Shown: in pieces, positions 1-10,415 of the stretch
How positions within the stretch are numbered: the first letter of the stretch is position 1
Layout: each line of letters opens with the position of its first letter
Source of the DNA: Onychostoma macrolepis
Taxonomy: Eukaryota; Chordata; Actinopteri; Cypriniformes; Cyprinidae
DNA: 64,000 nt
Reading direction: 5' to 3'
Assembly: GCF_012432095.1 (NCBI RefSeq)
Contig: NC_081173.1
Coordinates: forward strand, 2,992,550-3,056,549
The notes under the pieces: model-generated
The model's input: the letters and a program-made list of their open reading frames with translations, nothing else
What the model was told of the DNA's origin: nothing
Databases searched by the model: none
Position numbers and translations under genes: made by a program

Positions 1-681
1 CTTGAAAAAAATGGTGAAAAAAACAAACCCTCTAATGTTCATTTATGTTTAGGGGGGCGGGTCTTTGCAAAGGGTCAATTTTATGTATAGGTAGGTTTTT
101 GCAAAAATATTGGTAGATGCAAGTATGTTTTGGAAAATAATAGCAGGTTTATAGATGGTCTAAAGTGATCATTAGACTATTCTTGTACCAGTAACAAACT
201 AGCTTTGAGCAGTCGTTCTAGCTTGGTGATAAAGGTTTTGGAAAAGCCAGTGACCAGTTTGGAGCAGCTAATGACCAACTTAGCATTTTCTCAACAAAGT
301 TTGCAATTAAAAGTCAGAATTTCAATATGAACTTGAACATTTCTCATCAAATGATCTGAGTTTAAAACTACTTTTACAAAGCAGTTTTGGTAGCTGTTTT
401 GAAGAAATATAACATACACATTTCCTGTGCAATGAATGTGCAACTTCTGAGCAATAACATTTCCTCTGGGAACACACACACATATACACACAGTTTTAAA
501 TAATTATTATTTCATTAAATGCATAACTGAGCTCTTGCAGAAGCAAAGGATCATAGGCAGAGCCCGCACTAATGAGCAACATCAGTGGAATGTGTCAACA
601 CAATGCAGTTAAAAGAGCTGAGCAACTTTAACACCCATAAACATGCTTCTTTCAGACAGTGCCACAGTGGCAATGATAGTA

Positions 682-683
<2 letters not shown>
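1..683. other. Intronic DNA, no recognised feature
   Basis: AT-rich sequence without a splice-bounded open frame or a recognisable repeat end. Short ORFs here are chance frames. Confidence 0.6.

Positions 684-714
<31 letters not shown>
684..714. repeat. (TG)n microsatellite
   Basis: About 15 uninterrupted TG dinucleotides. Confidence 0.97.
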
Positions 715-716
<2 letters not shown>

Positions 717-784
717 TACAAATGCCTAAATGGAACAGAATGGCATCTTGAGTCACTGAACTTCTTTTAACCTCACGTCAGCCT

Positions 785-1089
785 TAAGCCTGGTAGACAC
801 CAAGCCGACGGTCGGCCGTCGGGCAGTATTTGTTCGTCGGCTGACTAACCTTCTCAGTGTGTTCTGCACCGTCGGCTGAAGTTGGTCCTCGTCGGGTTTT
901 TTCCGGCCGATTTGACATGTGGAATCGGCATCGGAGCTCGTCGGTCAGTCGGGCCATCTGATCATTCTGATTGGCTGTTCAGCTGGCGAACCAGTGCATG
1001 AGAAACCCAGTCTCTGCCGACGTGAGCCGACCACGCAGTCTGCTTCTGTCGCCAGTAGTTCGTCGGCGTCGGCTTGGTGTGTAAAAGCG
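785..1089. mobile_element. GC-rich short inverted-repeat element (MITE-like)
   Basis: The inverted repeat 'acaccaagccgac' (797-809) is matched perfectly by 'gtcggcttggtgt' (1068-1080). The interior is rich in CGTCGG/CCGACG motifs and stands out sharply from AT-rich flanks. The short length and the lack of any coding potential fit a non-autonomous DNA transposon. Outer edges are approximate and I could not define a target duplication. Confidence 0.55.
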
Positions 1090-1344
1090 CAGGGTTCTTG
1101 GCAACCATGAAATGTAAAAAAAAAAATAATAAAAAAATAAAATAAATATTTTAAATTAATATTATCTGCCATAATTAAAATAATAATAATAATTAAAAAA
1201 AAAAAAAACACCACCAATAACAAAACATAAAATCAAGAGGTAAACTGAAATCATATTACTTTGTTTCCTTCAATAACTTTGTTTCTTTGAAGAACCTTGA
1301 ATCACAAAATGAATAGTGGATAAAAAAAAAAAAAAAAAAAAATC
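1090..1344. other. A/T homopolymer-rich intronic DNA
   Basis: Runs of A and AATAAT with no gene signal. The mirrored poly-Phe/Ile frame on the minus strand is low complexity. Confidence 0.6.
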
Positions 1345-1645
1345 TACAATGCAATTATTTGATCAAAAATACAGTATAAACCGTATGTAGTAAACAGTAC
1401 AATTAATTTATGAAATTTGTTCATGTGATGCATAGTTGAATTTTAGCAGCCATTACTCCAGTCTTCACTGTATTTATTTATTTACTTACTCACTCGTTTT
1501 TTTTTTTTTTCAAATGTTTTAAACATTGATAATAATCAGAAATGTTTCTTGAGCAGCAAATCAGTATATTAGAATGATTTCTCAAGGATCATGTGACACT
1601 GAAGTCTGCAGTAATGATGCTAAAAATCATATTTCACAATATGGA
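1345..1645. repeat. Fold-back copy of dispersed 'gatcaaaaatacag' repeat
   Basis: The forward half (from 'gatcaaaaatacagt' at 1361 to 'cattactccagtcttcactg') is followed by a reverse-oriented half ('acattgataataatcagaaa' to 'gacactgaagtctgcagtaa'). The same motifs recur at 2212, 39335, 45188, 54895 and 57961, which shows a high-copy dispersed family. It is common in cyprinid introns and probably derives from a non-autonomous DNA transposon. Confidence 0.65.
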
Positions 1646-1713
1646 AAGAAGTCAGCCTTTAAGTTATCTTCAAGTCAAGGTTAGGGTTAGGGGCTATCAA
1701 CCACTCGTATATG

Positions 1714-1824
1714 GAGACAAGAGAAAGAAAGAAAGAGAGAAAGAGAAAGAAAGAAAGAAAGAAAGAAAGAGAAAGAAAGAACGAAAAAGAAAGAGAAAGA
1801 AAGAAAGAAAGAAAGAAAGAAAAA
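1714..1824 (+). repeat. (GAAA)n purine-rich tract
   Basis: About 110 bp of GAAA/GAAAGA units, strictly purine on the + strand apart from one C. It gives Lys/Glu and Phe/Ser low-complexity frames that are not genes. Confidence 0.95.
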
Positions 1825-2211
1825 TAGTGCAGCAAAATGCATGAATGTGTCCTTTGTCAGGTGTGAGTGTATGTTATTGGCCTGGACAGAGTAGTTCAAA
1901 CTGAGTCAACAACTGGACTGAAAATGAAGTCAGACACACCACAGGCAGTTTGAGATGAGCTGTGTGCTCATAATGCCTGAGACTGGAGTAATGCCTCTGC
2001 ATTATTAAAGCAACAGATGGAAAGGTAAACAAACAAAGGGAGCGCGGGCCCTGGAGCCACCCTCACCATAGTCCATGAGTGGGTCTGGCACCGAGTCAGC
2101 CAGCCTCTTTAGCACCTTAAAATATCATGCTGCTATGAGACTATGAGCTTTCTGAGGCCCAAAAGAAACTCTTATCTACAACAATTTCTGAAATAAATAT
2201 CTTATTCTCCT
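1825..2211. other. Intronic DNA, no recognised feature
   Basis: Mixed-composition sequence with one GC-richer patch around 2040-2100. No gene or repeat ends recognised. Confidence 0.5.
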
Positions 2212-2495
2212 CACCAAGGCTGCATTTATTTGATTAAAAAAAAGAAAAGAAAGTAATATTGTTGATTATTGCGATTTTTTTTTTTTTTTTTAATTTTTTT
2301 TTTTTTCTATTTGAAAATATGTTAACATGTAATGTATTACTGTGATCAAAGCTGAATTTTATTATCTATTGAAAACAGTTATAAACGGTTAACTGCTGCT
2401 TAAACTTTTTGTGGAAACCATGATACATAATTTTTTGCAGTTTTCAGTTTATTTTGTAACATTAAAAGTGACTGTAAATACATTTGTAATCAATT
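2212..2495 (+). repeat. Degenerate copy of dispersed 'gatcaaaaatacag' family
   Basis: Contains 'aaggctgcatttatttgatt', 'gtgatcaaagctgaatttt' and 'gtggaaaccatgatac' in the family order, interrupted by poly-T. Same family as 39335-39775. Confidence 0.65.
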
Positions 2496-3146
2496 TATTG
2501 CATATACATACTGTATATTATATATACAATGTTCATAGGAGAGGGGAGAATATGTGTTTGTTTGAAGTGGAAAGACTGTGAGACTTTCACACCAGCAGAA
2601 CGGAGAGAGACAAAGAGAGAGATAATAATCTTTGACATTGTAATTTTCACGGTAGTGGTGATGATAAAAGCTTTACGGCTCTTCTGTAATAATCATTATC
2701 TTTACTTTTCACAGAACGCAGCCTCTGATGATGGCAGCTCTGACTGTAAAGCTGTGTTTACAATGACAGAGAGTTCCTTCACAGACAACTGCGGACTGAT
2801 CTGAAAATCCTGCTCTTAAATGCCTGGAGATGGCAGCTGCGGATTATAAACCCATGTAATATAAGCCTGTCTTTGCTGTTTAATTTTGACAACTAAAGCA
2901 ACTGAAAGACTTCCTTGAGAGCTGCTCTTGTAGTTTTGCGAGAAGCAGTGTTTTAATCCAGTAGAGACGCGGTCATGATGGATCCTTCAAGACGCCAGAG
3001 AGCTAAACCTTTTCTAAACAAACTGTGAAGGGTCTTGTGGTCTGAATACAATAGATGCGTTGCATAATTTGATCATTTTCATGTGCCGTCAAACATATAA
3101 CAGGTTTTTTTTATGTAAATGCATCATTTGTGCACCTACAGACTGG
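2496..3146. other. Intronic DNA, no recognised feature
   Basis: No splice-bounded coding exon seen. The 91-codon + frame at 2529-2804 lacks any recognised motif and starts in AT-rich repeat flank. Confidence 0.5.
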
Positions 3147-3565
3147 TTAAGACTTTTTCACTATTAACAATTTGCTTATTAGCATGTAGACTATTGGCTG
3201 TTTATTAGTAATTTACAGCTTTCCTGTAGCTCAACTAGTAGAGCATGGCGCTTACAACACCAAGATCATGGGTTCGATTCCCAGGGAAAGCAAGAGCTGA
3301 TAAAATGTAAAAAACTGTAACTTGAATGCAATGTAAGTCACTTTGGATAACAGCGTCTGCTAAATGCATAAATGTAAATGTAGTAATTATAAAGCAGATA
3401 TAAATGCCTTATTCTGCATGAGCATATTTTAGATCCCCTACCTAAACTTAACAACTATCTTACTAATTAACAATAAGCAGAACATTAAGAGTTTATTGAG
3501 GGAACGCAATTTGTTTTTAGTTAATAGTTAGAATTGGATATTAAAATAAAGTGTGACCTCAGACA
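3147..3565. mobile_element. MITE-like repeat interrupted by a SINE
   Basis: The sequence after the SINE ('cctacctaaacttaacaact', 'actaattaacaataagcag' ... 'aataaagtgtgacc') matches, in reverse orientation, the repeat at 47754-47925. Its left part lies before the SINE insertion at 3214. The terminal 'aaataaagtgtgacc' is a typical inverted-repeat end of fish non-autonomous DNA elements. The left end is approximate. Confidence 0.5.
3214..3380 (+). mobile_element. tRNA-derived SINE
   Basis: The head has an RNA polymerase III A box (tgtagctcaactagtagagc) and a B box (gggttcgattccc) with a tRNA-like fold; gctttcc can pair with ggaaagc. The tail runs 'aagtcactttggataacagc' ... 'aaatgcataaatgtaaatg', a LINE-like 3' end shared with many cyprinid SINEs. 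The copy is flanked by a perfect 8-bp target duplication, tagtaatt (3206-3213 and 3381-3388). It is not a functional tRNA gene: it has an unrelated tail, a degenerate anticodon arm and a target duplication. Confidence 0.85.
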
Positions 3566-4368
3566 GTACTGATAATACATAATGATTCTTTAGTGTCAAT
3601 TTTTACTGTGCATTTTCAATGATTCAGGAGTAAACTTGTATATAGGAAATGTATTATTAGCCACCACCTGTATGTTTTTGGGCCATCTGCCAAGTATAGC
3701 CTTACAAGAGATATATAAAAATTAAATAAATCTTATACTGAGTAGCATTTCAATCTGTATTCTCCGCTTACATCATGTCTAAATCACCTGTGAGCTCAGC
3801 ACTCTCAAGAAAATCCTGCACTCTTTTCAGCAGAATTCCATTTAGTATTAAAATCCACTTTGCATCTGTTTTTCGTTTGTATTTTTATAAGAATAGTGTT
3901 CAAAATTATTTTGTAATTTTTAAGTCAACAAAAATGTCAATTTAAAGGGCAGAAAATAACGAGCTTGCTTTGATGTGATGCTCAGAAGTTCATAGAAAAA
4001 AACAAAACAAAAACAAAAAACTGGCATTTCTAAATGATCATTTTATTTCAGACAGATGGGAAGAATAAAGTGGTTGATGTAACTTCAAACACAGAAATGC
4101 AGCATCCGTCAGCTGAGCTCTTTCAGTGAAGACAGCTTCGTTGATTATAATGAGAGTGAATTAGTTTGGACGTGTTGTGATATGCCGCTCACATCTGATG
4201 CAGACAAGTTCTCAAGCCCAATAGAAACGCACTGATTTGCTGTCTTTGCTATTTATGGTTACATAACTCTTATACAAAGTGCATAATGCATGTGCATTTA
4301 TGGTTCAAATATATGCATATACGTCACAGACAGCTATAATGACCGGCTGCGATAATGCGATAATGACC
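3566..4368. other. Intronic DNA, no recognised feature
   Basis: AT-rich; a short A/C-rich tract near 4001-4020. No coding signal. Confidence 0.5.
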
Positions 4369-4427
4369 GGCTGACTGTACATTATCCAGTAATTAGCAGG
4401 ATGATGTACAGTCAGCCAATCACTATC
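4369..4427. repeat. Inverted repeat (14-bp stem)
   Basis: ggctgactgtacat (4369-4382) is the exact reverse complement of atgtacagtcagcc (4414-4427) with a 31-nt loop. Just before it, 'ataatgaccggctg' occurs twice in direct orientation. Confidence 0.7.
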
Positions 4428-4626
4428 ACAAAATATGTGGATACTTGCCGAAATAACTCGACCTTAAATATAAATGTTTGTCTTTAAAAAAAAAAAAAAA
4501 AAAAAAATTGGGGTGAGTATAAACAAAGCACTGTGTAATACGACAGACTAGCACAGATAATTAGTGAAGTGCTTGCCTGGGACAGTGATTAATTATTACC
4601 TCTCAGTTTAGGGTAATTATACAAAA

Positions 4627-4730
4627 ATACACTACCATTCAAAAGTAACAGTTTAAAGTAACAGTTTTCTATTTGAAAACATTTGAAAATGGAATTTATT
4701 CCTGTGATCAAAGCTGAATTTCTTTCTTTC
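4627..4730 (+). repeat. Fragment of dispersed 'actaccattcaaaag' repeat family
   Basis: Starts 'atacactaccattcaaaagt' and continues 'cctgtgatcaaagctgaattt', the end and an interior motif of the family seen at 39335 and 54895. Confidence 0.65.
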
Positions 4731-7065
4731 TTAAAAAAAAAGCGTGTGTAGTGTATTTGTTAATGTAATGCAATTCAATGGTAGTGTAAGTGTAAATTTG
4801 ACCAATCAGAATCTGAGTGCTGAGAGAACATGTCTTTACTGAGATGTTCTGCTGTTTGTGCGAGTAGTTTGATCCACTTTCCGCGGTCTGGGTGGCTATA
4901 ATTTCGCCACCCGTAATGTAGCGTGAGAGCATGTGTGCTTCTGTTTTTAGATGCTACTCTAGATGGAGTATTATTAGCTTCTGTTGGCAGCCTGCTGATA
5001 GCATGTTTCTCAAAGATACACACACAGTAGTGGGTCACCTCACACTGGCGATGAGACTATTATGTGTGTTTCGTTCTCTGTCTCTGTGTCTCTGGTGTGA
5101 TGCTGATGTTTGTCAGCTGACAGCAATCTACCTGACCCATCTTTACCCCCCCGAAACACACACCTCCACTTACACACAGAGCTGAGGAAAACCAGAGCTA
5201 TTAGATGCAATTAAGGAAAACAAAAGGCACCGAAAAGCTTTTAGCTGGAGTCTGAGTTCAGATGTGGCACTCAATCATTTTTGCCTGAGATGATGCCACA
5301 TCAGTATGTGCACCGTCGAGAGTGTCTTTTTGTTTGCCTCGTTAGTTTTAGTGCGGGTGATTAACCTTTCTTCACACTACACACAATTCCAATTGGTTTT
5401 CCAAATCCAATTTTTAGAACTGACTGTTCGCACTGTTATTTAACAAGTAATGAACCCCAAACAGATGCATTTGTTTTGACATTGTTGTCATTGTCCAGTA
5501 ATAAACAAAAATGACTGTATTGCATATATAGTGCCCAAAATTCATAACTAATAATGAATGCCACATGAGAGCATTAACGAGTGAATTCAAAATATTGCAG
5601 TTACTCTGAACCTCGAATGGGAAAAAAAAATGATTAAAATCCAGTCCGACTGTTCAAAAATCCCAACCAGGTTCATCGGAAAAACCTAACTGTGGTGACA
5701 TTTCTGCAAAATAATATTACGTTGCTCCTTGCATGTTTCCCGACACTTTCAAAGTGAAACGCCCAGTGAGTGGTGCTACAAACATGTTCAGTTTTATCAG
5801 AAATCTGACACTGCTTTGTTTGGTTGGTTGTTGTACGTATCGCTGCAGTTCAGAAATGAAATGCCTGGTGAGTGGCAGAAAATTAGCTTTAGCCTTTGAA
5901 CATAACGTACGACCTACACTAAACCTAACAACCGATAGCGTTAACAAAAGCAAACGTGAGATAACCTAAAACTGAAGCAGCCATGACATTTTAGCCTGCT
6001 TTCGCAAGTCCTTGAGCTCCTTTATCTTGACTTGCATTGCCAGTGCTGTGCTATAACCGGGTGTGCTAAAGAGCAAGTTTACTATGTCAGAAAAGCCATA
6101 TATATGGAGCTGATTATTTGGTGCAAATGTCAAAGTGTATTAGTTTAAGTGGTAAGTTTGTTTTGAGGTCATATCATAGTATTGTAGCAAAGACGTTTGT
6201 GAAAATAGTCTTAATTAATCCATAATCAGTCACGTTATGATTTGTCTCAAAAGGAATAAAAAATGATTGGTATTTTACTGCCACTAGTGTTCATTTCAGC
6301 CAAACTGCAATGAATTGTATGTATACTGTAGGTATGTTTTTGGAGCTTTCCAAAATGTAGGTAGAGGCACATTTTTCCAATCAGCCTAGACTGAAAAACC
6401 CATGTTTTCTCTCTGCAAACAACTAAACAGATTTGAGTCGGTTATGTCAAAAATTACCGCTACAAAGTAAGTCGTAGTTTTGTGCGGAATATTTAATTCC
6501 TCAAACAAAACAGCCCTGAGGTTCCTTTTCCACTACAAAGCTAGCAAACTCACATAAAGTTATTTACAGAAATGCATCATCTGCCTAAAGCAGCAATCAT
6601 CCTACTGTTCTCATAAAAAGTTTTAAGCATGTGATCAAAAATGTGTAGCTTTTGGCTGTTTGTTCTTTAAAGAGGTCATTACCAACATTTTATTTTCTTC
6701 CCTGAAGTTCTCTCAAAATGTTGGTCAGGTTTTAATGCACCAAAAATAGACGCAGTTTAGTTTCACATGAGAATTTTTTGTCCTTTCACTGAGCCTTGTA
6801 ATTGAGCAAGCTGTTTTCACTACTGCACCTTTAAGAGGTGACATACATTGTCGCCATGTATGTGTGAAATCATTGTAAATTTCTGCACGTTTACAGTTGC
6901 CAAGTTCAACTGAAGTATGACTTATGTTGCACTTATAGGATGTTGGAATATATTACTTTTCAAAATATTTAAAAGATCAGTTATACTGACCTACAAAAGC
7001 AAAACGCAATGTAAAGTGACCATCTAAATATAGTTTAATTCTAACAATGTGTTCTTTCTTTCCAG
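4731..7065. other. Intronic DNA up to the acceptor; no recognised element
   Basis: 2.3 kb with no transposon ends or exon-like frames. The two overlapping antiparallel 78-codon frames near 5717-5969 are mirror chance frames. The polypyrimidine tract and AG before 7066 are the only functional signals I can support. Confidence 0.5.
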
Positions 7066-7194
7066 CTGGCTGCACGTTTGAGGAAGACTCCGACCCCAGC
7101 CTATGTGAATACAGACAGGCACAAGAAGATGATTTTGATTGGCAGCTTGTACGGACCTACAGCTGGCCTCACATGACCTCTGACCTTACACGAG
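7066..7194 (+). CDS. ptpru: Internal exon: start of MAM domain, receptor tyrosine phosphatase PTPRU-like
   Basis: Seen: a polypyrimidine tract and 'ttctttctttccag' acceptor lead into 129 bp ending at a consensus donor (gag|gtgagt). The exon opens with two bases completing a codon, encodes 42 whole codons (7068-7193), and ends with one base, so it sits between phase-1 introns. The peptide begins GCTFEEDSDPSLCEY and ends DFDWQLVRTYSWPHMTSDLTR. The Cys after the first Gly and the CxF-E...C-Y...DDF-W pattern mark the start of a MAM domain. Family knowledge: R2B phosphatases (PTPRM, PTPRK, PTPRT, PTPRU) start the mature ectodomain this way; the 'CTFEE.SDP...CEY.QAQ.DDF' wording fits PTPRU better than the others. 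These are single-pass membrane proteins of cell contacts; PTPRU is linked to beta-catenin, and its first phosphatase domain has been reported to be a pseudophosphatase. Inference: coding exon 2. The open frame is too short to have been flagged by length, so it was found by splice sites and motif. Confidence 0.88.
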
Positions 7195-7500
7195 GTGAGT
7201 TCTGTTGTACTGTGCTGTAATGAATGCTCGATTGTAATATGAATGTTTCCAATATGTGATTTGGCTTTATATGTAAAACCTAAGAAAGCACTGCATGTAT
7301 CCTTAATGGATAAAGCAATACCAGAATGCACTGCATACCTCAGTGATAAAAAAAAAAAAAAAAAAATTTGAGAATTATGGAGCCATCAAAGAGACATGGT
7401 GATGTGGAAAAAAATGGAAATGAGAGGAAAATTATATTCCATTGCTTTTGTGTTCTCTCGCAAAATGGTTGGGACCGGAGGGGTTACATTTGCGTCCTTT
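7195..7500. other. 5' end of the large intron
   Basis: Donor gtgagt, then AT-rich sequence with a poly-A run near 7350. Nothing else recognised. Confidence 0.5.
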
Positions 7501-7622
7501 CACAAAACATTTGTGCTAATTTGCAAAAGTATTCTGAACCCCTGAGTAACTTTGTATTCTTTTGCAAAACATTTGCGTTAATTTGCAAAAGTATTCCAAA
7601 GAACTTTGTGTTCACACTCAAA
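7501..7622 (+). repeat. Two-copy tandem repeat, unit about 62 bp
   Basis: 'caaaacatttgtgctaattt' (from 7503) and 'caaaacatttgcgttaattt' (from 7565) start two similar units, each continuing 'gcaaaagtattc' and 'aactttgt'. Confidence 0.7.
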
Positions 7623-7908
7623 ACAACTGGAATTATATATTTCCTTCCATCATATATTTGTTTCCATCACTGTGTCCCCTTTAGGAACTCTGTGGCAAGG
7701 TCATTTTGTGCTGGAGTGTCACGTTTTTAGATTAGCAACATACTAACACTAAACTCTATTTAGTGAGAGAGGTAGCCTACTGCTTTGTGTGTTTTAAAAC
7801 ATGTCACCCATGATAGTTAGGATGTTGCCTTAGATGGTAGCATCTTATGTAGTCCTAAAGTAGCCTACTAGGTTTTGGAGCAAAGCTTGTGTAAACATGC
7901 AACATTAG

Positions 7909-8417
7909 AGGGTTACTGCACCCCAAAATGAAAATTTTGTCATTAATCACTTACCCCCATGTCGTTCCAAACTTGTAAAAGCTTCGTTCGTCTTCAGAAT
8001 ACAATTTAAGATATTTTGGGTGAAAATATATATGGCGCAGCTGACAAAGAACAGCACACTGTTTGCGTCCAGTGGATATTCTCCAAAATGGCGCTACTGT
8101 GACGCGGAGGAGACAAATCGTTGAATAAAGTCATTATTTTTGTTTTCTTTGCATACAAAAAGTATTCGCGTAGCTTTGTAAAATTACGGTGACATAATTT
8201 TGACGTAACGTATAGTTTTTGACGATGTCTTTCATACTTTTCCGGGCCTTGACAGTGTAATTTACTTGGCAGTCAATGGGACAGTCACAAGCCTCCTGGT
8301 TTTCACCCAAAATATCTTAAATTGTATTCTGAAGACAAACGAAGCTTTTACAGGTTTGGAACGACATGGGGGTAAGTGATTAATGGCAAAATTTTCATTT
8401 TGGGGTGGAGTAACCCT
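7909..8417. mobile_element. Palindromic TTAA-type MITE, copy 1
   Basis: The left arm 'agggttactgcaccccaaaa' with 'tgtcgttccaaacttgtaaa' is mirrored by the right arm 'ttggaacgacatgggggtaa' ... 'ggggtggagtaaccct'. Arms are about 115 bp. Flanks are TTAG and TTCA, a decayed TTAA target site; the second copy (46934-47448) has perfect TTAA. The TTAA target and the AGGG start suggest mobilisation by a piggyBac-type transposase. There is no internal gene. Confidence 0.8.
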
Positions 8418-9035
8418 TTCAGTGTCTTTTGTTTTTCAAATTCTTCATTGTAGGAAGAAAATACATTCCTATGAGGAAATATGAACCTCATACTTTTTAT
8501 CTTGACCACAAGCAAAGAGTGTTATGTCAACTCATGGTGTCAAGTGTCTTTGGTAATGTCAGAAATACACTGTGTCCTTACATTTATAAATGTGCTTTTA
8601 GTATCACTTCAGGCCGTGTCCTGCCGTTTAGGTAGGAGTTGTGTGTTAACATGCTTAGAGTTCAGATGGTTTTCAGCGGTAATTGTACATCTCCACAAGG
8701 TTCATGGGGAGCTACCGAAACACACAGGGCTTTTTCCTGCTCTAGAAATGGCAGTCGAGTCTAAATAGTAATTTGTATGATGTGAAAATGTGGACACTCT
8801 TGCGCGCTTATGGGTTTTTACACGTCTAAGTGCTCTCACAGACGCAATTGTGTTTTGTAATATTTGTTTTCATCAGTATAGTCAGTATCCATGAATCATC
8901 ATACAGTTGAAGAAATTCAGCTGTTTTTAGCAAGATAGCAATATATCTGTGTGCAACACAATATAGACGTGCAACAATAGACATTACCATTATTAATGTA
9001 AACCATTTGATTATGAATATATATATATATATATA
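8418..9035. other. Intronic DNA ending in a TA tract
   Basis: No coding exon or repeat ends. The TA tract at about 9017-9035 abuts the next element. Confidence 0.5.
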
Positions 9036-9668
9036 CCGTATTGACCCGAATATAAGACAATGTTTTTTCCTTGGAAATACATCTGAAAAAACGCGTTTGT
9101 CTTATATTCAGGGTTATTATTTGACATGTCAATAATACACCCACAACAATAGGTGGCGCCAAAAACGCATAAAACGAGTGTGCCATGAAATATGTAATGT
9201 GTGTTGTAAAGATCGCGAATGAAAACAAATGAAAAAGAAAAGCTTACAGCAGCATGATCGTGACTGTCATGTTAGCCTGATGGGACCAAACTTCCTCTGT
9301 AAGTGATTTTAAAACATAAGACAGTACCCAGATTTGAAGACTACAATAAGATTTCACGTCTACTGATAATAACATTTTGGTAGGCTACTATGAGTTGGAT
9401 AGCCTAATTGTTATATAATTCAGATGGGCTACCTGTTATTTCAATGGTATATCAAAATTCATGTCATTGTTGGTACATTTTACCAGTATTTACCATACTT
9501 TCAAAACAAAAATTAGAATTGGAAAAATATGCAATATGAAAATAATTTAAGAATAAATGTGTTTTACAGAGAGAGAAAAAAAAAAAACAAGATTTGGTTT
9601 TCAAAAAGCCTTTTTCCAACAGGTACATCTGGAAAAAGGGGGGTCGTCTTATATTCGGGACAATACGG
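9036..9668. mobile_element. Inverted-repeat DNA element inserted in a (TA)n tract
   Basis: The left end 'ccgtattgacccgaatataa' and the right end, read in reverse, 'ccgtattgtcccgaatataa' form terminal inverted repeats. Both sides abut TA tracts, so the target is TA. It is 633 bp with no transposase, hence non-autonomous. A TA target fits the Tc1/mariner/pogo groups, but the family is not certain. Confidence 0.8.
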
Positions 9669-10350
9669 TATATATATATATATATATATTATTACTAATG
9701 TATATACCATTATTGTGATCTAGTACTACTCATAGTGTGATATAAACTGTCTACTACCCTGGATCCATTCTAGTGGCACGTAATGTTGTTAACTGGACAT
9801 AAGAAGCTTGAAGACAATCTTGTGGCACTTTGTGTTGACATTTCTTTGAGTAGCCGTCCAATGCTGCTCTTATCTGGAGAGTTAAATTCCATCAAAGCTG
9901 CTAAAGACACTCCAATTGAGACAACAGCTTAGTTTATTGGGTGCTATTTGCTCAATATTATTGATCCATACTGGGGTATGTTCAGCATGTCAATGAAGGG
10001 GAACTGAGACACAGAAAGAGAGAGGAAAGGTAGACGGGTGTAATGCGGGTCTAACACAACAGACAGGATCTGTAGCATACTGATACTTCTGTGAAAACTC
10101 TAGTAATCTTTTGTATTTCAAATTTTGCACTTTTGATGCAATTCAAGGTTTCACATGTTGCCTTGAAAGGTGCACTAATTAATTCTGTTCCGTACTAATT
10201 GTTTTCATACTTCTACACAAATTCTATTTAAAATAATGTATGAGATTAAGTTTTTTGATTGAGTAAACAATTAATGAGTTAGCCCCGTAGCCCTGTTTGA
10301 TCAGGTTTTGCTGAAACAATGACGTTTCCCTGATAAAAGACGACTGTTAA
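9669..10350. other. Intronic DNA, no recognised feature
   Basis: Begins with the right-hand TA tract; otherwise nothing recognised. Confidence 0.5.
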
Positions 10351-10415
10351 AGGGATAGTTCACCCAAAAATGTTCATCATTTATGCTCCCTCATGTCATT
10401 CTAAACATACCTGAC
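10351..10415 (+). mobile_element. End fragment of TTAA-type MITE family
   Basis: TTAA then 'agggatagttcacccaaaaa', followed by 'cctcatgtcattctaaacat', the standard left end of the abundant cyprinid 'agttcaccc' family. The right arm is missing. Confidence 0.75.

Larger units (their letters stand above)
1..7065 (+). other. ptpru: Intron upstream of the first MAM exon (3' part only)
   Basis: This is the 3' end of the intron preceding exon 7066-7194. It ends in a clear acceptor and is phase 1 by inference from the exon frame. No upstream exon with a signal peptide could be found in it, so exon 1 and the promoter lie before the window. It contains microsatellites, a tRNA-derived SINE nested in another repeat, a GC-rich inverted-repeat element, and several copies of a dispersed repeat, listed separately. 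Confidence 0.8.

Noticed and set aside
1593..1899. Lys/Glu/Arg-rich + frame and mirrored Phe/Ser-rich minus frame
   Set aside because: Products of the GAAA tract on both strands.
3214..3290. Possible tRNA gene
   Set aside because: A and B boxes are present, but a SINE tail and 8-bp target duplication follow, and the anticodon arm is degenerate.
5717..5969. Two antiparallel 78-codon frames over the same bases
   Set aside because: Mirror frames of unremarkable intron sequence; no motif on either strand.
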